Positions 1-7,144 of a stretch of 17,531 bases of DNA are shown here, piece by piece; position 1 is the first letter of the stretch, and each line of letters begins with the position of its first letter. Under the pieces are notes generated by a model that made no database searches, was not told the DNA's origin, and saw only the letters and a list, made by a program, of their open reading frames with translations. This DNA comes from Azoarcus sp. (GTDB lineage: Bacteria; Pseudomonadota; Gammaproteobacteria; Burkholderiales; Rhodocyclaceae): NCBI GenBank assembly GCA_031282905.1, contig JAITCV010000205.1:1-17531 (forward strand), given 5' to 3'. The position numbers and the translations under genes are program-made.

Positions 1-1
1 A

Positions 2-220
2 GAAGACATCCGTCTTTACATCCCGCGCGCCGTCATTCACGACTGGCCCGCCGACCCGGAAAAAATCGCAGCCATCCTGCGGGCGATGGGCGAGAAAGAT
101 GTGCGCGCGGTACTCGCAACACAGGGCGCGATCACCGTGCGCGACGAACTATCGAATCACACTTATCACTTCGACAAAGACGATATCGATATGGTCTTCA
201 AGCCGCGCACGCTGCACTGA
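2..220 (+). CDS. hslO: Hsp33-family chaperone, C-terminal fragment lacking the redox-switch cysteines
   Basis: Only the last 72 codons are in the window; the 5' part lies off the left edge. The fragment aligns without gaps to the C-terminal redox-switch domain of E. coli Hsp33 as I remember it: an LYIP segment, a helix EKIAAIL, then GEKDVRAVLATQG and a closing YHFDKDDID strand-helix. Hsp33 is a cytoplasmic ATP-independent holdase that normally binds zinc through CxC and CxxC and unfolds when oxidised. Here the CxC positions read W15 and A17 of the fragment, and the CxxC positions read D48 and S51, so no zinc site is possible in this region. The fold signature is still kept and the frame is open to a TGA at 218-220, so it looks like an intact gene of a redox-insensitive subtype and not a decayed one. 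The N-terminal substrate-binding domain cannot be judged. Confidence 0.82.
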   Translation, partial: EDIRLYIPRAVIHDWPADPEKIAAILRAMGEKDVRAVLATQGAITVRDELSNHTYHFDKDDIDMVFKPRTLH

Positions 221-253
221 AAATGCACCGGCAGTCATGGCAAGGTGCAAGGC

Positions 254-273
254 CGTTTCAAAAAGACGAAACG
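254..273. other. Inverted repeat between convergent hslO and the TAXI gene
   Basis: CGTTTC at 254-259 and GAAACG at 268-273 form a 6-bp stem with an 8-nt loop in the 67-bp gap between two convergent genes. The stem is AT-containing and no T-run follows directly on either strand, so this is at best a weak bidirectional terminator. Confidence 0.25.
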
Positions 274-287
274 TCGCAAAGCCTCCT

Positions 288-1253
288 CTATTTCAGCCAA
301 CCTCTTTGCTTGTAGTAACGAATGGCGCCGTTGTGCAAGGGCGCGGACAGGCCATCCCTGACCATGTGCCTGGGATCGAGTTCGGCCAGTGCCGGATGCA
401 GTTTCTTGAAATCCTCGAAATTGTCGAACACGGATTTGACCAGGGTATAGACCACGTCGTCGGGTACTCTGGAAGAAGCAACGAGGCTGGCAACCACGCC
501 GAATGTATGGGTGTCATTCGGATTGTTGGTGTACATCCCGCCGGGGATGATGGCCGCGGCGTAATACGGATGATCGGAGACCAGTTTGTCGATGGCCGTA
601 TCCGGAATGGACACCAAGCGGGCGCCGCATGCGGCGGCGGCATCCTGGATGTTGGCGGCCGGGTGGCCGACGACAAAGGAAAAAGCATCGATTCTGCCGT
701 CGCACAGCGCGCTGCCATGCTCATCGGGTTTCAATTCGGCGATCAGGAGAAAATCGCCGATGTTCATCCCCAGCGCGCCGAGCAGATGGTCAATGGCGCT
801 GCGAGTGCCGGAATCGGGATTGCCGGCGCTGAAACGTTTGCCCTTGAAATCCGTGAAGGCGGCAATGCCCGCGTCCTTGCGCGCGACGATGGTGAGCGGT
901 TCGGGATAGAGCGCGAAGACCGAGCGCAGTTCGGAGAATGCGCCTTGATCCTTGAAATGGGCGAAACCATGGTAGGCGTTGTACTGGGCATCGGACTGGG
1001 CAATGCCAAAATCAAGTTCCCCCGCGCGGAGGGTATTGATGTTGTAGAACGAAGCCGCAGTGCTTTCCACCGCACAGCGGATGCCATGATCGGCACGCCC
1101 CTTGTTGACCAAGCGACAGATGGCTCCGCCCGCGGAGTAATACACGCCGGTGACGCCGCCCGTGCCAATGGTGATGAATTTCTGTTGGGCAACGACAGGC
1201 GTGGCGGCAAGCGCACCCGCGAGCACAAGGGCGCTGATGGTGGTTTTCTTCAT
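288..1253 (-). CDS. TAXI-family TRAP transporter solute receptor
   Basis: A 321-residue periplasmic solute-binding protein of the TAXI family, which delivers organic anions or amino acids to a fused TRAP membrane protein. A Sec signal peptide occupies about residues 1-22 (basic MKK start, hydrophobic core, cleavage after VVA). The mature start carries the family hallmark GTGGVTGVYY, followed by an ESTAASFYNI segment and GELDFGIAQSDAQYNA. Full length is typical of the family. ATG at 1253 is preceded by AGGAG at good spacing, which supports this start. No TRAP membrane (DctQM-type) gene is found in the window on either side, so this receptor is an orphan here; the neighbours are hslO (convergent) and wzt (154 bp upstream). 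The substrate cannot be told from sequence. Confidence 0.92.
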   Translation of the reverse strand: MKKTTISALVLAGALAATPVVAQQKFITIGTGGVTGVYYSAGGAICRLVNKGRADHGIRCAVESTAASFYNINTLRAGELDFGIAQSDAQYNAYHGFAHFKDQGAFSELRSVFALYPEPLTIVARKDAGIAAFTDFKGKRFSAGNPDSGTRSAIDHLLGALGMNIGDFLLIAELKPDEHGSALCDGRIDAFSFVVGHPAANIQDAAAACGARLVSIPDTAIDKLVSDHPYYAAAIIPGGMYTNNPNDTHTFGVVASLVASSRVPDDVVYTLVKSVFDNFEDFKKLHPALAELDPRHMVRDGLSAPLHNGAIRYYKQRGWLK

Positions 1254-1295
1254 TCACATTCTCCTGAGCAAGCTTGGAAAGAAGGCTGCGCGGCC

Positions 1296-1325
1296 ATTGT
1301 AGCTTTCCGTCCGAGCATCGTTGAA
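1296..1325 (-). promoter_or_regulatory. Candidate sigma-70 promoter for the TAXI receptor gene
   Basis: On the minus strand TACAAT (1301-1296, 5 of 6 to consensus) follows a weak -35 TTCAAC (1325-1320) with 18-bp spacing, about 43 bp upstream of the ATG at 1253. The -10 is good and the -35 is poor. It lies in the 154-bp gap after wzt, so the TAXI gene could be transcribed on its own. Confidence 0.35.
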
Positions 1326-1407
1326 TTTCCACCGGCCCCGCCAAGCCTTGGGCAGCGTGGCCAAGCCGCCGCCCGCTTGAATGATGTTCGGGTAACAAGT
1401 CGCGTGC

Positions 1408-2583
1408 TCAATGATGACGCCAATAATGTGGAAACTGGCATACCCCCAGTTCCCGGCTTTGTCCGGTGACGCGCAGCGGGCAGCTTACTTCGTCGAAGAC
1501 GCGATAACCTTCGGCGTCCAGCGCATGGGCGCGGATTTCGTAACGGCCGGGCAAAAGGTTCAGATCGGGCAGGATCAGGGCGAAGGTGAAGCGTTGGGGA
1601 TCGTCCGCAGCTTGTAATACATGGGCATCCATGTCCGAACTCAGGCCGTAGATCGAGGTGCCGTCCGCCTTGAGCAAACCGATGCCCACCACTGGCGGAC
1701 GGGCGTCGGGCGCGAATATGGCGCCGCTGATCTCCAGCGTGCTTCCCATGGCGACGGTCGTGCCGTGTTCGTCGCCATTGAGCGCCAGATTCTTGACCGC
1801 GTGCATGCCGGAGGCGGCGGCCACGTGCCCCGCGCGGGTGGTCGCCATGCGGGCTTCATGCCAGGCGAGGTACTCACGGCTGACCGCGCCCGCCTCGCCT
1901 TCGGCGTGTATCCTGCCTTCATGAATCCACACCGCGCGCCGGCAGAGTTTTTCGATGTGATACATGCTGTGCGAACACAGCAGCAGGGCGCCGCCCCCGG
2001 TGAGGTAGTTTTCCATCCACGCCGTGCATTTGCGCTGGAAGGATTCATCGCCCACCGCCAGCACTTCGTCGGTGATGAGAATGTCCGGCTCGACACAGGT
2101 CGCCACCGCGAACCCCAGCCGCACGACCATGCCAGAAGAATAATGCTTGAGCGGTTGGTCGATGTGTTCGCCGATGTCGGCAAAGGCGAGGATGTCGGGC
2201 AGGCGCGCGCGGATTTCGGCGTCGGACAGTCCCATCAGCGCGGCGGCGAGAAAGACGTTCTGCCGTCCGGTGTATTCGGGGTGAAAACCCGCGCCAAGTT
2301 CCAGCAAGGCCGACACCCGGCCGGTGATGGTGATGTGTCCGGTGGTGGGGCGCACGATGCCGGCGATGGTCTTGAGCAGGGTGGATTTTCCCGCGCCATT
2401 GACGCCGATCAGGCCAAGGGATTCGCCGCGGCGCATTTCAAGATCGATGGCGGTGAGCGCATGGAAGGCCGATGGCAGTGGCCGCCCGCGCAGCAGCGCG
2501 GCGAGGGTGGCGAGCCGGCCCAGGGTGGTGCTGGTCTGGGGAAAGGATTTGCCCACGCCTTCGAGGCGGATGAGGCTGTCCAT
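1408..2583 (-). CDS. wzt: ABC transporter ATP-binding protein for polysaccharide export, Wzt type
   Basis: A 391-residue nucleotide-binding subunit of an ABC-2 exporter that moves undecaprenyl-linked O-antigen or capsule-like glycan across the inner membrane. Walker A GVNGAGKST is at 60-68, the signature YSSGM at 148-152, Walker B ILITDE at 168-173 and the H-loop SH at 204-205. The helical segment PEYTGRQNVFLAAALMG is characteristic of the Wzt/TagH branch. Residues about 270-391 form an extra C-terminal beta-rich domain resembling Wzt_C, which in studied homologues reads the terminal modification of the glycan. I chose ATG 2583, not an upstream in-frame start at 2673, because the protein alignment begins at MDSLIRLEGV and because this ATG overlaps the wzm stop codon as TAATG, implying coupled translation. 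Confidence 0.93.
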   Translation of the reverse strand: MDSLIRLEGVGKSFPQTSTTLGRLATLAALLRGRPLPSAFHALTAIDLEMRRGESLGLIGVNGAGKSTLLKTIAGIVRPTTGHITITGRVSALLELGAGFHPEYTGRQNVFLAAALMGLSDAEIRARLPDILAFADIGEHIDQPLKHYSSGMVVRLGFAVATCVEPDILITDEVLAVGDESFQRKCTAWMENYLTGGGALLLCSHSMYHIEKLCRRAVWIHEGRIHAEGEAGAVSREYLAWHEARMATTRAGHVAAASGMHAVKNLALNGDEHGTTVAMGSTLEISGAIFAPDARPPVVGIGLLKADGTSIYGLSSDMDAHVLQAADDPQRFTFALILPDLNLLPGRYEIRAHALDAEGYRVFDEVSCPLRVTGQSRELGVCQFPHYWRHH

Positions 2584-3383
2584 TACAGAAAATCCTGGAA
2601 ATAGGCGGATAGTCTGCGAAACAGCAACCGGGCGAGCACGAGCACGACCGCTGCGCCCACGGCCACGGGCCACAGGGTGGAGAGCGCGCTCGCGCCCGCG
2701 CCGTCGAGCAGGGCGGCGCGGATCGGTTCGACGATGTGGACGAGAGGGTTGAGTTCCATCCAGGGCCGGATGGCTTCCGGTACCAGGCTCAGGGGGTAGA
2801 GCACCGGCGTGGCGTAGAACATCAACATGAAGAACGGGCCGAGCGCGGGGGCGACATCTTTGATGGCGACCTGAAGCGCCGAGGTGATGAGCGCAAATCC
2901 CAGCGCCAGGATCAGGGTTACGCTCCAGGCCAGCGCCACGACCATCAAACCGCCGGGGTGGAGGGGTTCGCCCAGGAGGCCGAGCACGAGGAGTACGGCG
3001 AGGAAACCGGCGAAATGCAAGGCAAAATTCGCCAGCACCGCAGCGATGACCAGCAGTTCATAGGGGAAAAATATCTTGCGCACCAGTTCGGCATTGTTGG
3101 TGATGGCGGTCGTGCCGCCCTGCACGGCTTCCTGGAAGGCCATCCATGGCCACAGTGCGCAGGCGACCAGGGCGACGAAACTTGCGTTGCCGTCGGGCAA
3201 CTGGACCTTGAAGACACTGCGAAAGACGAAGGCATAGATCGCCAGCATCAGCACCGGCTGCCCGAACGCCCACAGGCCGCCGAGCAGGGTGCCGGCATAG
3301 CGGTTGGATAGTTCGCGGCGCACGAACCCCAGGAGCAGGGTGCGCGTGGCGGCGACGCGGGCGAAAGGGGATGGGGCCTTCAT
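2583..3383 (-). CDS. wzm: ABC-2 type polysaccharide export permease, Wzm type
   Basis: A 266-residue inner-membrane permease with about six hydrophobic segments (roughly residues 32-58, 68-90, 110-138, 144-168, 176-200 and 236-255), as in the ABC-2 family. RRELSNRYAGTLLGGLWAFGQP near residues 22-43 and KIFFPYEL at 103-110 are typical Wzm motifs, and LNPLVHIVEPIRA at 211-223 is the conserved late periplasmic segment. It forms the channel for the Wzt ATPase encoded immediately downstream with a 1-nt overlap. Start choice is uncertain: ATG 3383 gives the usual short N-terminus, while an in-frame GTG at 3428 would add 15 residues; neither has a strong ribosome site. No glycosyltransferase or sugar-nucleotide genes are present, so the exported glycan is unknown. 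Confidence 0.9.
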   Translation of the reverse strand: MKAPSPFARVAATRTLLLGFVRRELSNRYAGTLLGGLWAFGQPVLMLAIYAFVFRSVFKVQLPDGNASFVALVACALWPWMAFQEAVQGGTTAITNNAELVRKIFFPYELLVIAAVLANFALHFAGFLAVLLVLGLLGEPLHPGGLMVVALAWSVTLILALGFALITSALQVAIKDVAPALGPFFMLMFYATPVLYPLSLVPEAIRPWMELNPLVHIVEPIRAALLDGAGASALSTLWPVAVGAAVVLVLARLLFRRLSAYFQDFL

Positions 3384-3512
3384 GGTGGATTCGAGCCGGG
3401 TCGAGACTTCACGCCGGCTCGTCTTCACCTCGCCAATGAACTGGAAATGGAATCACGTGCGAGGCTGGGCGCGGCTTTTCCAAGGCATGGATGTTGGGAA
3501 CGGATTTGAACA

Positions 3513-3533
3513 GGCAGCGGCAAGCCGCTGGCC
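3513..3533. other. Perfect hairpin in the ppiC-wzm gap
   Basis: CAGCGGC (3515-3521) and GCCGCTG (3524-3530) form a perfect stem closed by two bases, with GG and CC further out. It lies in the 188-bp gap downstream of the prolyl isomerase gene. No T-run follows on the minus strand, so it could be a Rho-dependent end, an RNA 3' stabiliser, or chance. Apart from this hairpin I see nothing firm in 3384-3571. Confidence 0.35.
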
Positions 3534-3571
3534 ACTTGACGGTTCCCTGTCTTCTGCCCTGACTTGGCGGT

Positions 3572-4546
3572 TCATTGCGGCGCGGCGTCGTGCATGGGAT
3601 GAGGGATGAATGGAAATGGCGACGTTTCTTCCGTGCTCCAGGTGCCGCCGACGGCCTCGCGCAGGGCGGCGGCGTCGATCTTCAGCGCTTCCGGCGCGCG
3701 CAGCGGGGTGACGATCTGGCTGCGCGCTTCTCTCTTGAGTCGTTCGCCGATCTCGGCGACCAGTCGTTCCCGCACGTCCTCGAAGCTTGGCAGGCCCGCT
3801 TCCTTTTTCTCTTCGAGGCGCAGGATGTGGAAACCAAAACCGCTTTCGACCGGACCGCCCAGTTCACCCGGCTTGAGCGCGAACGCGGCTTCTTCGAAGG
3901 GCGGCACCACTTGGCCACGGCCAAGGAAGCCCAGATCGCCGCCCCGTTTGGCCGAACCGGGGTCGTCCGATTCCGCAGCCGCGATGTCTTCGAAGGATTC
4001 GCCTTGTTTGATGCGGGCAAGGATATTTTCAGCCTTGAGCCGGGCCTGTTCCTTGGCTTCATCCCCAGCGCATTCGCAGGTTTTCACCAGGATATGACGG
4101 ACATGCACTTGCTCGCCATGCCTGAATCTTTCCGGAGAGGCGCGGAATTCCTCGCGCGCGAGCCGTTCGACGAGTTTGGGGTCGATGCTGGCGTTGGCGC
4201 TGCGTTCCATGTATTCGTCGTAGAGCGCCTTGTCGACGGCTTGCTGGAGGCGCGCGGCGACTTCGGGGATGGCGTCGATGCCATCGCCACGCGCGCGCGC
4301 GGCGATGATCTTGCGCACGGTCAGTTCGGTGGCAAGGCCGTCGGCGGAAAGAGAAGTGAGCCGTAGCGCGTTGGCGATATCCGGCGGCAGGGCCGATACC
4401 GCGGCCTTGAGTTCAATGGCGCCAAGGGTCGCGCCTTCGCCGCGGGCAATGATTCCATCATCGTCCGCCCGCGCCGCCGGACTGGCGGCCGTGACGGTGA
4501 GCAGTGCGCACAAAAGAGCGAGTTTGTTGGCATTCCTGCGTATCAT
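3572..4546 (-). CDS. Periplasmic parvulin-type peptidyl-prolyl isomerase (PpiC/SurA-like)
   Basis: A 324-residue exported protein. Residues 1-27 form a Sec signal peptide (MIRRN, leucine-rich core, AARA before the mature DDD). An N-terminal helical chaperone-like region spans about 30-140, and a parvulin PPIase domain spans about 146-246, recognised by HVRHILVK, SDDPGSAKRGGDLGFLGRG, FEEAAFALKPGELGGPVES and FGFHILRLEE. It would isomerise prolyl bonds or chaperone proteins in the periplasm. An unusual CEC pair (C157, C159) sits just after the first domain strand. I chose ATG 4546 because AGG precedes it and the signal peptide starts cleanly; an ATG four codons upstream (4558) is an alternative. 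It follows gspD in the same direction but a terminator-like hairpin separates them, so it may be only partly co-transcribed. Confidence 0.88.
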   Translation of the reverse strand: MIRRNANKLALLCALLTVTAASPAARADDDGIIARGEGATLGAIELKAAVSALPPDIANALRLTSLSADGLATELTVRKIIAARARGDGIDAIPEVAARLQQAVDKALYDEYMERSANASIDPKLVERLAREEFRASPERFRHGEQVHVRHILVKTCECAGDEAKEQARLKAENILARIKQGESFEDIAAAESDDPGSAKRGGDLGFLGRGQVVPPFEEAAFALKPGELGGPVESGFGFHILRLEEKKEAGLPSFEDVRERLVAEIGERLKREARSQIVTPLRAPEALKIDAAALREAVGGTWSTEETSPFPFIPHPMHDAAPQ

Positions 4547-4575
4547 GCAAAACCTCATGTCATGGATTGGTCTGG

Positions 4576-4602
4576 AAAACGGCCACGCCAAGTGGGTGGC
4601 CG
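4576..4602 (-). terminator. Intrinsic terminator after gspD
   Basis: On the minus strand a CGGCCAC arm (4602-4596) pairs perfectly with GTGGCCG (4586-4580). The stem continues inside with CCA/TGG after a one-base bulge around a two-base loop, and is followed directly by TTTT (4579-4576). It starts six bases after the gspD stop codon and ends about 30 bases before the ppiC ATG, so it would end or attenuate the secretion operon transcript. Confidence 0.7.
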
Positions 4603-4607
4603 GGGGC

Positions 4608-7028
4608 TTAGTCCGCATCGGCGCGGGAAGGTTCCGCGTCTGGCGCGGAGGGCGAAAGCTCGATCGTCGGCACGGGTTCCTCGCTTTCGTCCACTGGCGC
4701 GGTCTGTTCCCCATCGGCATCGGCCGCATCCTCGGGTATGGACAGACGCTCGACGTGGCGGGCGACGGCGCCGCTGGTCTGGCGCAGGTTGAACATGCGC
4801 ATGCGCAATTCGTCGCCGATCTGGCGCACGTCCTGGCTGTCCCGTATCACTCGCGGGGTGAGCATGACGATCAGTTCGGTACGATTGTTGTCGACGGAGG
4901 TCGCGCCGAAGAGATGGCCAAGAACGGGAATGTCGTGCAGCCAGGGAATGCCGTTCTTGCCGTGCACCTTGTTGTCGCGGATGAGACCGCCGAGGACGAT
5001 GGTCTCGCCCGAGCGCACCGCGACCTTGCTGGCGATCTGGCGCTGGTTGAAGCTGCGCTGGCCGGTGGCGCCGTCGATCTCGCCGACATCGGTGATCGAC
5101 TGTTCGACTTCCATCGTGACCATGTCGCCCGCATTGACCGAGGGGGTGACGGTGAGCAGCACGCCGGTGTCGCGGTATTGGATCGAGGAGGTGCTCGTGC
5201 CGCCATCGGTGACCGTGGTGCCGGACAGTATCGGTTGCTGGTCACCGACCTGGATGGAGGCGGTGTGATTGTCGAGCACCATCACGTTGGGGTTGGAGAG
5301 CACGTTGACCAGCGACTGCGTGGCAAGCGCGCTGAGCAGCGCGCGGATGTCCCCGGCTGCATTGCGCAGGGTGTAGCTGAACGCGCCATCCATGATGGCC
5401 GCGCCGCCCACCGGATATTGACCGCTGCCGGTATAGCCGCCGCGGAATTTATCCTGGAAATACCATTGCAGACCGTAGCGCAGGGTGTCGGTGAGGGTGA
5501 CTTCGACGATGCTGGCTTCGATCAATATCTGGGCGGGGCTGACATCGAGCCGGCGCAGGGCCGCTTCGATGCGCTGGTAGTCGCGGCGGCTGGCGTTGAT
5601 GAGCAGCGCGTTGTTGTGCTGGTCGGCGACCACGCGCACGTTGTCGCCTAGATCGACCTGGGTGATGGGGGCGACGCCGCCTTGTGCGTTGGAGGTGATG
5701 CCCGCGAGGGTGCCGAAACCGCCGCTTGCGCGGTTCAGCGAGTTGATGCCCCCTGTGCCCGTCGTGCCGCTGGTGGCGCCGAGGCTGCGGCTGCTGCGGC
5801 TGCCCTGGGTCAGCCCGCGGGCGACGCCGCTATCGCTGCTCTGGGTCGAACTTTGCACGCCGCCGCCATAGAGGCCGTTGAGCAGATCGGCGAGGTGTTG
5901 GGCCGAGCCGTTTTGTACCGGATAGACGTAGAGCTGGCCGTCGCCATCGTCTTCGCCGGGACGGTCGAGACGCTCGATCCAGATTCGGGCCTGTTCGAGG
6001 TAATGCGCGCGCGGGGTGATGACGAGCAGGGCGTTGAGGCGCTCGACCGGCATCACCCGGATGAGGCCGGCGAGCGGACCGCCGACCATGCCGACATCCG
6101 CGCTGGCGGCATTGACGGGCGACGGGGCGGGTTGAGCGGGTTGGGCGGGCGCACCGGGAGCGCCTCCGCCGCCCCCTCTGCCGCCGCCTCCGCCACGCAT
6201 GGAAGCGGCGTTGACCGCGCCGTTGCCGATCAGCGCGCGCAGGGCGATATCGACTTCGCGTACCGAGGTGTGGGTGAGCGGAAAGAGACCCACCGACATG
6301 CCCTGGAGAAAATCGATATCGAAGGTGCGCACGATTTCCAGCCAGCCGTCGATCTGGCTGCGGGTGCCGTTCAACAGCAGCAGGTTGCGCACGGTATCGA
6401 CCCGTAGCAAGGCGTCCGCTCCGGCCACCGGGCGCAGGATGTCGGCCATCTCCGTTGCGCCGATGAATTGCAGCGGCACCGCCACCATGCCCGCGCCGAC
6501 GGGCAGAGTGTCTACCCGCCAGGGCAACGGCACCGAGACGCCTTTGAGCACTTCGGCGCGACCGACGCGATAACGCCCGGAGACATCGGCCACCAGGGCG
6601 ATGCCATGCGTTTGCAATACCGATTCGAGCAGCGGCACCACTTGGTCGCGCGCGACCGGGGCCTGGGTGTGGAGGGTGATTTCTCCGGCGATCGGAGTGA
6701 CGATGGCATAATCGGCCTTGAGCAGGTCGCCGAGCACGGCGTGGATGACTTCCGTGACCGGGGCTTGTTCGAAGCGCAGGGACACCGCCTCGCCATGAAT
6801 GTCGATCGGCGCGCGGGCCATGGGCGCGCCGATCAGCGTGTCGTTGCCCTTGACCAGGATGGGTTCGAGGCGGCTGCGGTTTTCCGTGGGCGCGGCGTCG
6901 GCCTGTGGCCTGCGCAGATCGCGAGTGTGGCGGGCGGCGGCATCGAGTGCGGCGAGGTCTTCATCGAGCCGGGGTGTGGCACAACCGGCAACGAGCAGGG
7001 CCAGAAGGGCGAAGCGAAGCGATTTCAT
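4608..7028 (-). CDS. gspD: Type II secretion system secretin GspD, lipoprotein type
   Basis: An 806-residue outer-membrane secretin, the exit channel of the type II system. A lipoprotein signal peptide MKSLRFALLALLVAGC gives lipobox LVAGC with C16 as the acylated residue. Periplasmic N-domains follow: N0 about 75-160, then N1-N3 about 180-490, interrupted by a Gly/Ala/Pro-rich linker (279-305) and a Ser/Gly-rich insertion (388-453). The secretin barrel domain spans about 495-730, with VLSNPNVMVLDNHTASIQVGDQQP, VRSGETIVLGGLI and PVLGHLFG followed by TELIVMLTPRVI. The C-terminus is acidic. ATG 7028 is preferred because it gives a normal signal peptide and because a leader shared with gspG sits at the same distance from both starts. 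An in-frame ATG at 7148 overlaps the gspC stop and would add 40 residues. Lipidation suggests self-targeting, as in HxcQ-like liposecretins. Confidence 0.95.
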   Translation of the reverse strand: MKSLRFALLALLVAGCATPRLDEDLAALDAAARHTRDLRRPQADAAPTENRSRLEPILVKGNDTLIGAPMARAPIDIHGEAVSLRFEQAPVTEVIHAVLGDLLKADYAIVTPIAGEITLHTQAPVARDQVVPLLESVLQTHGIALVADVSGRYRVGRAEVLKGVSVPLPWRVDTLPVGAGMVAVPLQFIGATEMADILRPVAGADALLRVDTVRNLLLLNGTRSQIDGWLEIVRTFDIDFLQGMSVGLFPLTHTSVREVDIALRALIGNGAVNAASMRGGGGGRGGGGGAPGAPAQPAQPAPSPVNAASADVGMVGGPLAGLIRVMPVERLNALLVITPRAHYLEQARIWIERLDRPGEDDGDGQLYVYPVQNGSAQHLADLLNGLYGGGVQSSTQSSDSGVARGLTQGSRSSRSLGATSGTTGTGGINSLNRASGGFGTLAGITSNAQGGVAPITQVDLGDNVRVVADQHNNALLINASRRDYQRIEAALRRLDVSPAQILIEASIVEVTLTDTLRYGLQWYFQDKFRGGYTGSGQYPVGGAAIMDGAFSYTLRNAAGDIRALLSALATQSLVNVLSNPNVMVLDNHTASIQVGDQQPILSGTTVTDGGTSTSSIQYRDTGVLLTVTPSVNAGDMVTMEVEQSITDVGEIDGATGQRSFNQRQIASKVAVRSGETIVLGGLIRDNKVHGKNGIPWLHDIPVLGHLFGATSVDNNRTELIVMLTPRVIRDSQDVRQIGDELRMRMFNLRQTSGAVARHVERLSIPEDAADADGEQTAPVDESEEPVPTIELSPSAPDAEPSRADAD

Positions 7029-7123
7029 CTGGAGGCTGACTCTGGTTGGAAACTTCCCTTGCGGGGAAAAATCGCGCCCGGGGTCTCTTCCGGGCCGTGG
7101 CGTCCGGTCTGGCCGGACGGGAA
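7029..7123 (-). promoter_or_regulatory. gspD leader element, copy 2 of a repeated leader
   Basis: This 117-bp gap between gspC and gspD holds, on the coding strand, a CCGGACG-type inverted repeat (CGTCCGG/CCGGACG at 7101-7107 and 7113-7119, loop of 5) and, nearer the gene, TTTCCAANNNGAGTCAG ending exactly 7 nt before the ATG. The same blocks in the same order precede gspG at 12183-12283. It may be an internal regulatory leader or RNA structure for the secretin; no function is known to me. Confidence 0.5.
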
Positions 7124-7144
7124 ATCGGAACGTGATTGCTTTCA

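Noticed and set aside
99..1469. A 456-codon open frame on + across the TAXI gene
   Set aside because: It is antisense to a well-recognised receptor with signal peptide and family motifs, has no similarity I recognise, and overlaps the 3' end of hslO. A GC-rich shadow frame.
1621..2604. A 327-codon open frame on + opposite wzt
   Set aside because: Antisense to a gene with complete ABC motifs; no family resemblance.
4230..5651. A 473-codon open frame on + opposite the isomerase and secretin genes
   Set aside because: Spans two real minus-strand genes and their terminator, with no recognisable domain.
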